Shown one piece after another: positions 16,454 through 25,579 of a stretch of DNA of 64,000 nt. The stretch is from positions 1 through 64,000 of the forward strand of contig NZ_JNXT01000049.1 in assembly GCF_000716675.1 (NCBI RefSeq), written 5' to 3'. The stretch's first letter is position 1. Every line of letters begins with the position of its first letter. Under the pieces are notes generated by a model. The model had not been told where the DNA came from. It ran no database searches and was given only the letters and a program-made list of their open reading frames with translations. The position numbers and the translations under genes are program-made. This DNA comes from Streptomyces alboflavus (GTDB taxonomy: Bacteria > Actinomycetota > Actinomycetes > Streptomycetales > Streptomycetaceae).

Positions 16454-17665
16454 CTATCCATGCCGCCCGACCAGTGCATAAGTCTGCGCGGCGATTTCCA
16501 GTTCCTCGTCGGTCGGCACGACGGCGACCTTCACCCGGGCGTACTCCGGCGAGATCAGCCGCGGCTCGTCACTCCGTACGGAGTTCAGCTCGCCGTCCAC
16601 CGCGAGGCCCAGCTCCTCAAGGCCCGCGACGGCGGCCGCGCGCACCGGCGCCGCGTTCTCGCCGACACCCGCCGTGAACGCGATCGCGTCCACCCGGCCG
16701 AGAACCGCGTAATAGGCGCCGATGTACTTCTTCAGCCGGTGAATGTAGATGTCGAAGGCGAGACGCGCCTGTTCGTCGCCCTCGTCGATACGGCGGCGGA
16801 TCTCCCGCATGTCGTTGTCGCCGCACAGACCGATAAGGCCGCTCTTCTTGTTCAGAAGAGTGTCGATCTCGTCGATGGACAGCCCGCCGACGCGCGCCAA
16901 ATGGAAGATGACGGCCGGGTCCAGATCTCCCGACCGCGTGCCCATCACCAGACCTTCAAGCGGCGTCAGCCCCATCGAGGTGTCCACGCACCGGCCGCCG
17001 CGCACGGCCGACGCGGACGCGCCGTTGCCGAGGTGCAGCACGATGACGTTCACGTCCTCGGGGGCCTTGCCGAGCAGCTCCGCGGTCGTGCGCGAGACGT
17101 ACGCGTGCGAGGTGCCGTGGAAGCCGTAGCGGCGCACGCGGTGCTCGTCGGCCGTCGCCACGTCGATGGCGTAGCGGGCGGCCGCCTCCGGCATCGTCGT
17201 GTGGAAGGCGGTGTCGAAGACGGCGACCTGGGGCAGGTCGGGGCGCAGCGCCTGGGCGGTGCGGATGCCGGTGAGGTTGGCCGGGTTGTGCAGCGGCGCC
17301 ACCGGGATCAGGCGCTCGATCTCGGCGAGCACCGCGTCGTCGACGACCGTCGGCTCGGTGAAGTGCTTGCCGCCGTGCACGACCCGGTGGCCGATCGCGG
17401 CCAGTTCGGGCGAGTCCAGGCCGAGCCCGTCGGCGGCCAGCTCCGCGGCGACGGCCTTCAGGGCGGCCTCGTGGTCCGCGATCGGTCCGGTGCGCTCGCG
17501 CTCGGCGCCGTCGCCCGCCAGCGGGGTGTGCTTGAGCCGGGAGGTCTCCTCGCCGATGCGCTCGACGAGGCCCACGGCCAGACGGCTGCTGTCCGCCATG
17601 TCCAGCAGCTGGTACTTCACCGACGAGGAGCCGGAGTTGAGGACGAGGACACGGGTGGCGCTCAC
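16454..17665 (-). CDS. ackA: Acetate kinase
   Basis: Interconverts acetyl phosphate + ADP and acetate + ATP, with Pta forming the acetate overflow/assimilation route. 403 residues from a GTG at 17665 overlapping the pta stop (GTGA). ASKHA-fold motifs: V-L-N-S-G-S-S-S-V-K-Y at the N-terminus, F-D-T-A-F-H-T-T-M-P, H-L-G-N-G-A-S, G-L-V-M-G-T-R-S-G-D-L-D-P and G-V-G-E-N. The frame extends upstream but is antisense-like and overlaps pta. Confidence 0.95.
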   Translation of the reverse strand: MSATRVLVLNSGSSSVKYQLLDMADSSRLAVGLVERIGEETSRLKHTPLAGDGAERERTGPIADHEAALKAVAAELAADGLGLDSPELAAIGHRVVHGGKHFTEPTVVDDAVLAEIERLIPVAPLHNPANLTGIRTAQALRPDLPQVAVFDTAFHTTMPEAAARYAIDVATADEHRVRRYGFHGTSHAYVSRTTAELLGKAPEDVNVIVLHLGNGASASAVRGGRCVDTSMGLTPLEGLVMGTRSGDLDPAVIFHLARVGGLSIDEIDTLLNKKSGLIGLCGDNDMREIRRRIDEGDEQARLAFDIYIHRLKKYIGAYYAVLGRVDAIAFTAGVGENAAPVRAAAVAGLEELGLAVDGELNSVRSDEPRLISPEYARVKVAVVPTDEELEIAAQTYALVGRHG

Positions 17666-19767
17666 TGGGCGGTTGCCTTCTCGGTGGGGGACGGGGCGGT
17701 GGGGGTCTGGGACTGGATCGCCGTGATGGCGACGGTGTTCACGATGTCCTGGACGAGCGCGCCGCGGGACAGGTCGTTCACGGGCTTGCGCAGGCCTTGC
17801 AGGACCGGGCCGACGGCGATCGCGCCGGCCGAGCGCTGCACGGCCTTGTAGGTGTTGTTGCCGGTGTTCAGGTCGGGGAAGATCAGCACGCTGGCCTGGC
17901 CCGCGACGTCGGAGTCCGGCAGCTTGGTGGCCGCGACCGACGGCTCGACGGCCGCGTCGTACTGGATCGGGCCCTCGATCTTCAGGTCCGGGCGCTGCCC
18001 GCGCACCAGCTCGGTGGCCTCGCGGACCTTGTCCACGTCGGCGCCCGATCCCGAGGTACCGGTGGAGTACGACAGCATCGCGATGCGCGGCTCGACGCCG
18101 AACTGGTCGGCGGTGGCGGCCGACTGCACGGCGATGTCGGCGAGCTGGACGGCGTTCGGGTCCGGGTTGACGGCGCAGTCGCCGTACACGAGGACCTTGT
18201 CGGCCAGGCACATGAAGAAGACGGACGAGACGATCGACGCCTCGGGCTTCGTCTTGATGATCTCGAAGGCTGGCCGGATGGTGGCCGCGGTCGAGTGCAC
18301 CGAGCCCGACACCATGCCGTCGGCCAGGCCGCCCTGCACCATCAGCGTGCCGAAGTAGTTCACGTCCGCCACCACGTCGTACGCCAGCTCGACCGTCACG
18401 CCCTTGTGGGCGCGCAGGCGCGCGTACTCCTCGGCGAAGCCCTGCCGCAGCTCCGACGTGGCCGGGTCGATGAGCTGCGCGTCCTTCAGGTCGATGCCCA
18501 GGTCGGCGGCCTTCTTGCGGATGGCCTCCACCGGGCCGAGCAGCGTCAGGTCGCAGACGCCCCGGCGTAGGAGCACGTCGGCGGCGCGCAGCACGCGCTC
18601 CTCGGTGCCCTCGGGCAGGACCACGCGGCGGCGGTCGGCGCGGGCCCGCTCCAGGAGCTTGTGCTCGAACATCATCGGCGTGAGGCGGTCGCTGCCGGAG
18701 ACCGAGAGGCGCTTGAGCAGGTCGGCGGTGTCGGTGTACCGCTCGAAGAGGCCGAGTGCGGTCTCCGCCTTGCGTGGTGTCGCCGCGTTCAGCTTGCCCT
18801 CCAGGGCGAACAGCTCCTGCGCCGTCGGGAAGGACCCGCCGGTCACGGCGACCACGGGCGTGCCGGGGGCGAGCCGGTCGGCCAGGCGCAGGATCTCCGG
18901 GCCCGGCTGCTCGTTCAGGGTCAGCAGGACGCCCGCTATGGGCGGGGTGCCCGCGCTGTGCGCGGCGAGCGCGCCCACGACCAGGTCGGCGCGGTCGCCG
19001 GGGGTCACGACCAGGCAGCCCGGGGTCAGGGCGTTCAGGAAGTTCGGCAGCATGGCGCCGCCGAAGACGAAGTCCAGGGCGTCGCGGGCCAGGCCCGAGT
19101 CGTCGCCGAGGAGCACCTTGCCGCCGAGGGCGTGGGTGATCTGCGCGACGGTCGGCGCGGCCAGGGCGGGCTCGTCCGGCAGGACGTAGCAGGGCACCGG
19201 GAGGCGGGCCGCCAGGCGCTCGTGTATCTCGTCGCGGTCGGCCGGGGCGACCCGGTTGGTGACCATCGCGAGGACGTCGCAGCCGAGGCTGTCGTAGGCG
19301 CGGTGGGCGTTGCGGGTCTCGGCGCGCACCGACTCGGCGGTCTGGTTCTTGCCGCCGACCACGGGCAGGACCGAGGCGCCGAACTCGTTCGCGAGCCGGG
19401 CGTTCAGCGCCAGCTCGTCGGGGAGCTGGGTGGCGGCGAAGTCGGTGCCGAGGACCAGGACCACGTCGTACGCGCGGGCGACGGCGTGAAAGCGGTCGAC
19501 GAGCTGGGAGACCAGCTCGTCGGTGCCCTTCTCGGCCTGCAGCGCGGACGCCTCGTGGTAGTCCATGCCGTACACGGACGCGGGGTCCTGCGCGAGCCGG
19601 TAGCGGGCGCGGAGCAGCTCGAAGAGGCGGTCGGGTCCGTCGTGGACGAGCGGGCGGAAGACGCCCACGCGGTCGACCTGACGGGTCAGGAGCTCCATGA
19701 CTCCCAGCTCGACGACCTGACGGCCGTCTCCCCGGTCGATCCCGGTCACGTACACGCTGCGCGTCAC
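17662..19767 (-). CDS. pta: Phosphate acetyltransferase (long form)
   Basis: Interconverts acetyl-CoA + Pi and acetyl phosphate + CoA. 701 residues from GTG 19767, with GGAGAG a few bases upstream. Layout: N-terminal BioD/AAA_26-like domain (about 1-200), DRTGG-like middle, and C-terminal PTA_PTB catalytic domain (about 375-700, including V-Y-G-D-C-A-V-N-P and S-Y-S-T-G-T-S-G-S-G). The N-terminal nucleotide loop is degenerate (G-I-D-R-G-D-G-R-Q rather than G-K-S/T). Divergent from pfkA; first gene of pta-ackA. Confidence 0.95.
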   Translation of the reverse strand: MTRSVYVTGIDRGDGRQVVELGVMELLTRQVDRVGVFRPLVHDGPDRLFELLRARYRLAQDPASVYGMDYHEASALQAEKGTDELVSQLVDRFHAVARAYDVVLVLGTDFAATQLPDELALNARLANEFGASVLPVVGGKNQTAESVRAETRNAHRAYDSLGCDVLAMVTNRVAPADRDEIHERLAARLPVPCYVLPDEPALAAPTVAQITHALGGKVLLGDDSGLARDALDFVFGGAMLPNFLNALTPGCLVVTPGDRADLVVGALAAHSAGTPPIAGVLLTLNEQPGPEILRLADRLAPGTPVVAVTGGSFPTAQELFALEGKLNAATPRKAETALGLFERYTDTADLLKRLSVSGSDRLTPMMFEHKLLERARADRRRVVLPEGTEERVLRAADVLLRRGVCDLTLLGPVEAIRKKAADLGIDLKDAQLIDPATSELRQGFAEEYARLRAHKGVTVELAYDVVADVNYFGTLMVQGGLADGMVSGSVHSTAATIRPAFEIIKTKPEASIVSSVFFMCLADKVLVYGDCAVNPDPNAVQLADIAVQSAATADQFGVEPRIAMLSYSTGTSGSGADVDKVREATELVRGQRPDLKIEGPIQYDAAVEPSVAATKLPDSDVAGQASVLIFPDLNTGNNTYKAVQRSAGAIAVGPVLQGLRKPVNDLSRGALVQDIVNTVAITAIQSQTPTAPSPTEKATAQ

Positions 19768-19871
19768 GCGTGCTCTCCGTTTCTTCTCAGACTTACGTCT
19801 TCGCTGGTGAGGAGGGGGAGGGCAGCTCCGGCAGCGCCGGAAATACACCCGATATTGTTGGCTGTGCCCTC

Positions 19872-19904
19872 TTGACAATACCTCTGCGGCTGGCTAGGCC
19901 GCAG
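19872..19904 (+). promoter_or_regulatory. Candidate pfkA promoter with overlapping inverted repeat
   Basis: TTGACA at 19872-19877, then 17 bases, then TAGGCC (weak -10). An inverted repeat CTGCGGC (19884-19890) and GCCGCAG (19898-19904) covers the -10 side, placed like an operator. The gap is shared with divergent pta. Confidence 0.5.
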
Positions 19905-19991
19905 AGCGGACAACGGGCGGCGGCCCCGCCGGGGCCGTGGAACAATCGGATCGGCTCACAAGTACCAGCAGCGAGCAGGAGACACAGCGCG

Positions 19992-21017
19992 ATGCGTATC
20001 GGAATTCTCACCGCGGGCGGCGACTGCCCGGGCCTCAACGCAGTGATCCGGTCGGTCGTGCACCGAGCGGTCACGAACTACGGCGACGAGGTCATCGGCT
20101 TCGAGGACGGATACGCGGGCCTGCTGGACGGCCGCTACCGCACCCTCGACCTGAACGCGGTCAGCGGCATCCTCTCCCGTGGCGGCACCATCCTCGGCTC
20201 CTCCCGCCTGGAGCGCGCCCGCTTCCGCGCCGCCTGCGACAACGCCAAGGAGCTCATCGAGAAGAGCGGCTTCGACGCGCTCATCCCGATCGGCGGCGAG
20301 GGCACGCTGACGGCCGCGAAGATGCTGTCCGACGCGGGCGTGCCGGTCGTCGGCGTCCCGAAGACCATCGACAACGACATCTCCTCCACGGACCGCACCT
20401 TCGGCTTCGACACCGCGGTCGGCGTCGCCACCGAGGCGATGGACCGCCTGAAGACCACCGCCGAGTCCCACCAGCGCGTCATGGTCGTCGAGGTCATGGG
20501 CCGCCACGCCGGCTGGATCGCCCTGGAGTCCGGCATGGCGGGCGGCGCCCACGGCATCTGCCTGCCCGAGCGCCCCTTCGACCCGGCCGACCTGGTCAAG
20601 ATGGTCGAGGAGCGGTTCGCGCGCGGCAAGAAGTTCGCCGTGATCTGCGTCGCCGAGGGCGCGCACCCCGCCGACGGCACCATGAACTACGGCAAGGGCG
20701 CCATCGACCAGTTCGGCCACGAGCGCTTCCAGGGCATCGGCACGGCCCTCGCGTACGAGCTGGAGAGCCGCCTCGGCAAGGAGGCCAAGCCGGTCATCCT
20801 CGGCCACGTCCAGCGCGGGGGTACGCCGACGGCGTACGACCGCGTCCTCGCCACCCGCTTCGGCTGGCACGCCGTGGAGGCCGTGCACCGCGGCGACTTC
20901 GGCCACATGACCGCGCTGCGTGGCACGGACATCGTGATGGCCCCGCTCGCCGAGGCGGTCACCGAGCTGAAGACGGTGCCGAAGGACCGGATGGACGAGG
21001 CGGAGTCGGTCTTCTAG
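19992..21017 (+). CDS. pfkA: 6-phosphofructokinase, actinobacterial group III
   Basis: Phosphorylates fructose 6-phosphate, the committed glycolytic step. 341 residues from ATG 19992 with an AGGAGA site. Motifs: T-A-G-G-D-C-P-G-L-N, G-G-E-G-T at 101-105, P-K-T-I-D-N-D with K124, M-G-R-H-A-G and G-H-V-Q-R-G-G. Gly104 predicts ATP use (Asp here marks PPi enzymes), although Lys124 is PPi-type; this mix is known for actinobacterial ATP enzymes. Upstream longer frame not supported. Confidence 0.93.
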   Translation: MRIGILTAGGDCPGLNAVIRSVVHRAVTNYGDEVIGFEDGYAGLLDGRYRTLDLNAVSGILSRGGTILGSSRLERARFRAACDNAKELIEKSGFDALIPIGGEGTLTAAKMLSDAGVPVVGVPKTIDNDISSTDRTFGFDTAVGVATEAMDRLKTTAESHQRVMVVEVMGRHAGWIALESGMAGGAHGICLPERPFDPADLVKMVEERFARGKKFAVICVAEGAHPADGTMNYGKGAIDQFGHERFQGIGTALAYELESRLGKEAKPVILGHVQRGGTPTAYDRVLATRFGWHAVEAVHRGDFGHMTALRGTDIVMAPLAEAVTELKTVPKDRMDEAESVF

Positions 21018-21070
21018 GCGGTCGCGGCGGCTGGGCGGCTGCGGCGGTCGCGGCGGTGCCGGGGCGTGTG

Positions 21071-21376
21071 TCAGTTGGCCCCCTGGAACCCCAGCCCCAC
21101 AAGGAGCGGCAGCCCCACGAGGATCAGGTGCGTCACGGCGGTCTTCCAGCACCGGAACACCGCGGCGAGGCAGCACCCGCCGACCACCAGCCACGCCAGG
21201 AACGCCAGAACGCTCTCCCGCGCGGCCGCCGCGTCCTGCACCTCCTGCGGGCTCGGCGCCCCGAAGGACAGCCCGGACAGGACGAAGCCGTAGCCCGCGC
21301 AGAGCACGACCATGATGTCGACGACGGCCGTGACTACAGCCACCGTGCCGTCGTTTCGGCGTGGAGCGAATTCCAT
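21071..21376 (-). CDS. Small membrane protein
   Basis: 101 residues from ATG 21376 with three hydrophobic segments (about 12-38, 55-76 and 82-98). Located downstream of the XRE regulator on the same strand, 48 bases apart. No family recognised with confidence; the layout resembles small Streptomyces membrane DUF proteins. Confidence 0.6.
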   Translation of the reverse strand: MEFAPRRNDGTVAVVTAVVDIMVVLCAGYGFVLSGLSFGAPSPQEVQDAAAARESVLAFLAWLVVGGCCLAAVFRCWKTAVTHLILVGLPLLVGLGFQGAN

Positions 21377-21423
21377 GCCGATGATTTTCCCCTGCGCGGT
21401 GACCAGGGCGAACCTGTGGCGCC

Positions 21424-22128
21424 TCAACCCGTGAAGTCCGGAACCATCGGCCAGAAGTGGTCCAGGATCCGGTCCAGGAAGTCGCGGCCCGCGTGTCCCG
21501 ACGCGTCCGCGCCCGCGCCGCCGCCCCAGCTGAGTGTGCGCACCATCCGGGACTGGTAGTCCTCGTGGAGCTTGCGCAGGGGGCCCTCCAGGTCGCGCTT
21601 CTCCACGGCGAGCAGCTTGCTGACCGGGCGGACATAGCCCTGCCAGCGGGTCGTCACCGCGCTGCGCAACAGCTCCGCGAGGTCGTCGGCGCGGCCCGTC
21701 ACCGTGACGAAGTCGGGCAGCGGGAGCCGTAGCGTGCGGGCCAGGGCCGCGGACTGGCGGTCCGTGCCGCGCCACTCGTTGGTCTCCTCCATGCGCAGAT
21801 ACGTCTGGATCTCCACGCCCGCCCCGCGCGCCACGTCCTCCGGGGCGAGGCCGCGGGCGAGACGGTGCTCCCGCAGCGTCGTGGCCGCGCCCATCAGCTC
21901 GCCCGGCGAACACCACAGCGTCGCCGCGAGCGCGGCCAGCTCGGCGGCGTTCGGCGCGGCGAGCCCGCGCTCCCACGCCATGACGGTGTCCGGCGTGACA
22001 TGCGCGAGGCCGTAACTGGCCCGCATGCCGTACGCGACGTGCCCCGGCGCCATGCCCAGCGCCTCCCGGAGGCGGCGCGCGGCGGGGAAGTTGAAGGGCG
22101 GCGTGGGCTGGCTCGGTTGCACGGGCAC
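21424..22128 (-). CDS. XRE-like helix-turn-helix regulator
   Basis: 234 residues with two HTH-like segments in tandem (about 14-75 with V-T-P-D-T-V-M-A-W-E-R-G-L-A-A-P, and 83-130 with A-P-E-D-V-A-R-G-A-G-V). The C-terminal half is helical, charged and of unknown function. GTG start at 22128. The downstream small membrane protein may be co-transcribed. Confidence 0.75.
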   Translation of the reverse strand: MPVQPSQPTPPFNFPAARRLREALGMAPGHVAYGMRASYGLAHVTPDTVMAWERGLAAPNAAELAALAATLWCSPGELMGAATTLREHRLARGLAPEDVARGAGVEIQTYLRMEETNEWRGTDRQSAALARTLRLPLPDFVTVTGRADDLAELLRSAVTTRWQGYVRPVSKLLAVEKRDLEGPLRKLHEDYQSRMVRTLSWGGGAGADASGHAGRDFLDRILDHFWPMVPDFTG

Positions 22129-22246
22129 ACGGTATGGCCGTACGGGGGCGGCGACTACGGTCTGTTCACACAGGGCTGCGGCTCGTACGAAAGTACGGCG
22201 GGCGGGCGCCCTCCACGCACTCCATGCGCCCCTTTATGTGTGGGTA

Positions 22247-23089
22247 TCAGCCCTTGACCGCACCCCCCAACGCGAACCCCCCGCCCAAGCGCCGCGCCAC
22301 CAGGACGTACAGCAGGATCACGGGTGTGGAGTAGATGAGGGAGAACGCTGCCAGCTGGCCGTAGATGATCGCGCCTTTGGAGCCGAAGAAGTCGTTGATG
22401 CTGACCGCCGCCGGCATCTGGTCGGGGGACAGGAGCAGCATGAAGGGGACGAAGAAGTTGCCCCACATCATGACGAAGGAGAAGACCGTCACGACGGCCA
22501 CGCCAGGGCCCATCAGGGGCAGGACGATGCGGAGCAGGGACTGGAAGGGGGATGCGCCGTCCGTCCAGGCGGCCTCCTCCAGCTCCTTGGGGACGCCGTC
22601 CATGAAGTTCTTCATCAGCCAGATGGCGAACGGGAGCTGGGACGCGGCGAAGAAGAAGATCGTGCCCTGCATGGTGTCGATGAGGTCGACGCGGACGAAC
22701 AGCGCGTACACCGGGACCATGATCGCGGTGATGGGCAGGCTCGTCGCGAACAGGATGGTGAGCATGAACGGGCGGTTCAGGCGGGACCTGTAGCGGGACA
22801 GGGGGTACGCCGCGAGGGCCGCGCTCACCACGGTCAGGAGGGTGCCGCCGCCGCACAGGAGCAGGCTGTTGAGCATCGGCGTGAACGTGATCTCGTCGGT
22901 GAGGACCGCGTCGAAGTTGTCGAGCGTGATGCCGTCGGGGGTCTTCATGCCCACGTCGGCCTTGGGGTCGAGGGCGGAGAGGACCACCCAGGCGAGCGGC
23001 ACCGCGAAGGTCGCGGCGACGGTCAACAGGCCGATGTTCGCGGCCAGTCTGCGGCTTCGCGTGCGGCGTGCGGACGGTGTGGACGACAC
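22247..23089 (-). CDS. Carbohydrate ABC transporter permease (MalG type)
   Basis: 280 residues with six predicted membrane segments and the EAA loop (E-E-A-A-W-T-D-G-A-S-P...L-P) that contacts the ATPase. GTG start directly follows the stop of the first permease (TGAGTG), with GGAGG upstream. Last gene of a binding protein-permease-permease operon lacking an ATPase; in streptomycetes such systems share a multi-sugar ATPase (MsiK) encoded elsewhere. Confidence 0.9.
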   Translation of the reverse strand: MSSTPSARRTRSRRLAANIGLLTVAATFAVPLAWVVLSALDPKADVGMKTPDGITLDNFDAVLTDEITFTPMLNSLLLCGGGTLLTVVSAALAAYPLSRYRSRLNRPFMLTILFATSLPITAIMVPVYALFVRVDLIDTMQGTIFFFAASQLPFAIWLMKNFMDGVPKELEEAAWTDGASPFQSLLRIVLPLMGPGVAVVTVFSFVMMWGNFFVPFMLLLSPDQMPAAVSINDFFGSKGAIIYGQLAAFSLIYSTPVILLYVLVARRLGGGFALGGAVKG

Positions 23090-23974
23090 TCAGACCTCCG
23101 TGCGCAGCAGGCGCATGTAGACGAGCGAGAACAGGGATCCGACCAGGAGCAGGAGCAGGGCCACCGCGGTGCCGTAGCCGATCATGCTCTTCTGGAAGGC
23201 CTGCTCGTACATGAACAGCGGGAGGGTCTGGCTGCGGTTGCCCGGGCCGCCGCGCGTCATCACCCAGATCAGGCCGAAGACCGACAGGGTCTGGAGGGTG
23301 TTGAGCATCAGGTTCGTGCCGATGGAGCGGCGGATCATGGGGAGCGTGATGTGCCACATGCGGCGCCAGCCGCTCGCGCCGTCGACCTCCGCGGCCTCGG
23401 TGATCTCCTTGGGGATCTCGTTGAGGGCGGCGGAGTACACGAGCATCGAGAAGGCCGTGCCGCGCCAGACGTTGGCGAACGACACCGCGAGGATCGGCAG
23501 GGTGTACAGCCAGTTCTGGGACGGCAGATGGAGGAAGTCCAGGACGGCGTTGAGGGTGCCGTCGCGGCGGAAGAAGGCGTAGAGCAGGAAGCCCGCCACG
23601 ACCTCGGGGAGCACCCACGCCGTGACGACGACCGCCCCGGTGGTCGTGCGGACCGTCTTGGACGCCCGCTGCATCAGGCTGGCGAGGGCCAGGCCCAGCG
23701 TGTTCTGGCCGACGATCGACGACAGGAACGTGAAGACCAGCGTCAGCCAGACCGCGTTGATGAAGTCCTCGTCGCCGAACGCCGTCCGGAAGTTCTCGAA
23801 GCCCACGAAGGACTCGTGGGCCTGGCCGGTGAGCTGGAGGTCCGTGAAGGCGATGTACGCGCAGTAGCCGATCGGGCCCGCGAGGAACAGGGCCATCAGG
23901 ACGACCGCGGGCGACACCGGCAGGGCCCGGGCCAGCGAGCGGGCGAGCCGCCGGTGGCCCGGGGGAGCCGTCAC
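23090..23974 (-). CDS. Carbohydrate ABC transporter permease (MalF type)
   Basis: 294 residues, about six membrane segments, EAA loop T-E-A-A-E-V-D-G-A-S-G-W followed by L-P-M-I. GTG start overlaps the binding-protein stop (GTGA), so translation is coupled. Second gene of the operon. Confidence 0.9.
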   Translation of the reverse strand: MTAPPGHRRLARSLARALPVSPAVVLMALFLAGPIGYCAYIAFTDLQLTGQAHESFVGFENFRTAFGDEDFINAVWLTLVFTFLSSIVGQNTLGLALASLMQRASKTVRTTTGAVVVTAWVLPEVVAGFLLYAFFRRDGTLNAVLDFLHLPSQNWLYTLPILAVSFANVWRGTAFSMLVYSAALNEIPKEITEAAEVDGASGWRRMWHITLPMIRRSIGTNLMLNTLQTLSVFGLIWVMTRGGPGNRSQTLPLFMYEQAFQKSMIGYGTAVALLLLLVGSLFSLVYMRLLRTEV

Positions 23975-25329
23975 TTCTCGATCACCTTGCCGTCGGTCGC
24001 CGACTCGACCTCGTCGTCATAGCCGCCCGCCGCCTTGTCCACCGAGCCGTCCCCCGTCGTGACCTGCTCCATGGCCTCCTGCATCGCCGTCGACACCTTC
24101 GGGTACGCCGGGAACGCCGGGCGGTAGTGCGTGGACGCGACCAGGTCGGTGAAGAACTTGATGCCGGGCTGCGCCTTCACGTACGCCGGGTCCTTCGCGA
24201 CGTCCTCGCGCACCGAGATGCCGGAGTTCGCGATGTACCACTTCTTCGCGTTCTCCTTGGTCTGCATCGTCTCGATGAACTTGAACGCGAGGTCGGGGTT
24301 GCCCGCCTTCGACGGGATCGCCCAGGTCCAGCCGCCGGACATGCTCACCTTGCCGGGCGCCTGCCCGTGCTGCGTGGGCATCGCCGCGAGCCCCAACTCC
24401 TTGGACCACTCGGGCCATTCGTGCCCCGAGCCCGGCAGCCAGTCCTGCGGCAGCCAGGAGCCGTCGAGGTTGATGCCGAGCTTGCCCTTGGGCAGGAACT
24501 CGCCGCGCACCCGCGTCGCCATGTTCGGGTCGAGGGCGTCCTCGACGTCCGGGCCGAGCTTCTCCTTGTAGACGGTCTCCACGAACTTCAGGGAGTCCTT
24601 GAAGCCCTGGCTGCCCACCACCCACTTCTTCGCCTTCGGGTCGTACAGCGGGTTCTCGCCCGTGCCGTACAGGAGCATCTCCATGCCCTGCATGGACGAC
24701 GTCTCACCGCCGGGTTTGCCGGTGTAGACGTTCAGCGGGACGACGTCGGGGACCTTCTCCTTGATGGTGCGGGCCGCGTCCAGGATCTCGTCCCAGTTCT
24801 TCGGCTGCCAGTTCGCGGGCAGGCCCGCCTTCTCGAAGATGTCCTTGTCGAACCAGAGGCCGCGGGTGTCCGTGCCGTCCGGCACGCCGTACGTCTTGCC
24901 GTCCTCCGCCTTCGCCGCCGCCTTGGCCGTGTCGATGAACTTCGGCCACTCCTTCCACTTCTCCAGATAGGGGTCGAGCGGCTTCAAGTACCCGCTGGTG
25001 ATGTCGGAGTTGATGAGGAAGGTGTCCTCGTAGACCAGGTCGGGCGCGGTCTTCGGCGAGCGCAGCATCTGCTGCACCTTCGTGTAGTACTCGGCGTCCG
25101 GCGCCTTGATCGGCACCAGTTTGATCTTCTTGCCGGGGTTCGCCTTCTCGAACTGTTTCTTCATCGACTCCAGGTAGTCGTCCATCACCCGGATCTTGTT
25201 GTCCATGGACTGCTTGTACGAGACCTTCACGGTGTCCGGGTCGTCGCCGGAGCCGCCGCCGCAGGCGGTCAGGGTGGAGGCGGCGAGCACGGCTGCCAGG
25301 AGCAGAGGGGCGGGAGCGGTGGGGCGCAC
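23971..25329 (-). CDS. Sugar-binding lipoprotein of an ABC transporter
   Basis: 452 residues. Lipoprotein signal with lipobox L-T-A-C (C23). The fold is family 1 solute-binding (Y-E-D-T-F, G-V-P-D-G-T-D-T-R-G-L-W, N-W-D-E, G-G-W-T-W-A-I). Start: AGGAGG is two bases from the first GTG at 25335 and eight bases from the second at 25329, so the second is chosen. Captures an oligosaccharide for the two permeases; the substrate cannot be told from sequence. Confidence 0.88.
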   Translation of the reverse strand: MRPTAPAPLLLAAVLAASTLTACGGGSGDDPDTVKVSYKQSMDNKIRVMDDYLESMKKQFEKANPGKKIKLVPIKAPDAEYYTKVQQMLRSPKTAPDLVYEDTFLINSDITSGYLKPLDPYLEKWKEWPKFIDTAKAAAKAEDGKTYGVPDGTDTRGLWFDKDIFEKAGLPANWQPKNWDEILDAARTIKEKVPDVVPLNVYTGKPGGETSSMQGMEMLLYGTGENPLYDPKAKKWVVGSQGFKDSLKFVETVYKEKLGPDVEDALDPNMATRVRGEFLPKGKLGINLDGSWLPQDWLPGSGHEWPEWSKELGLAAMPTQHGQAPGKVSMSGGWTWAIPSKAGNPDLAFKFIETMQTKENAKKWYIANSGISVREDVAKDPAYVKAQPGIKFFTDLVASTHYRPAFPAYPKVSTAMQEAMEQVTTGDGSVDKAAGGYDDEVESATDGKVIEK

Positions 25330-25441
25330 GGGCACGACCTCCTACGGTCCGACGCGGCACGCACGGCGGCGCGGAGGCGCTGCCGCGCGGGGCTGCTGCC
25401 GGTGAACGTAAGCGCGGGCTCGGAGCAAGGTCAATGCCCTT

Positions 25442-25499
25442 GCAACGGGGTTGCGGCGGCTGTGCGTTGACGCTTGTCAGTAACGTGACAACGTTGTTA
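25442..25499. promoter_or_regulatory. Operator region of the sugar ABC operon
   Basis: GCAAC-GGG-GTTGC at 25442-25454 and the perfect palindrome ACAACGTTGT at 25488-25497, both between the binding-protein gene and the next gene. Sites like these suit a LacI- or ROK-type sugar repressor. No such repressor is encoded next door. Confidence 0.5.
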
Positions 25500-25579
25500 T
25501 GGGGTGGGGGTTTGGGGTCCCGCGGGCGTTGATCAGGACGGCCGGGCGGGGGTGTCGTACGGGGTCCGCGGTGCGGCGG

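Noticed and set aside
14948..17851. 967-codon open frame antisense to pyk and ackA
   Set aside because: Spans two unmistakable enzymes and is low-complexity; a codon-bias shadow.
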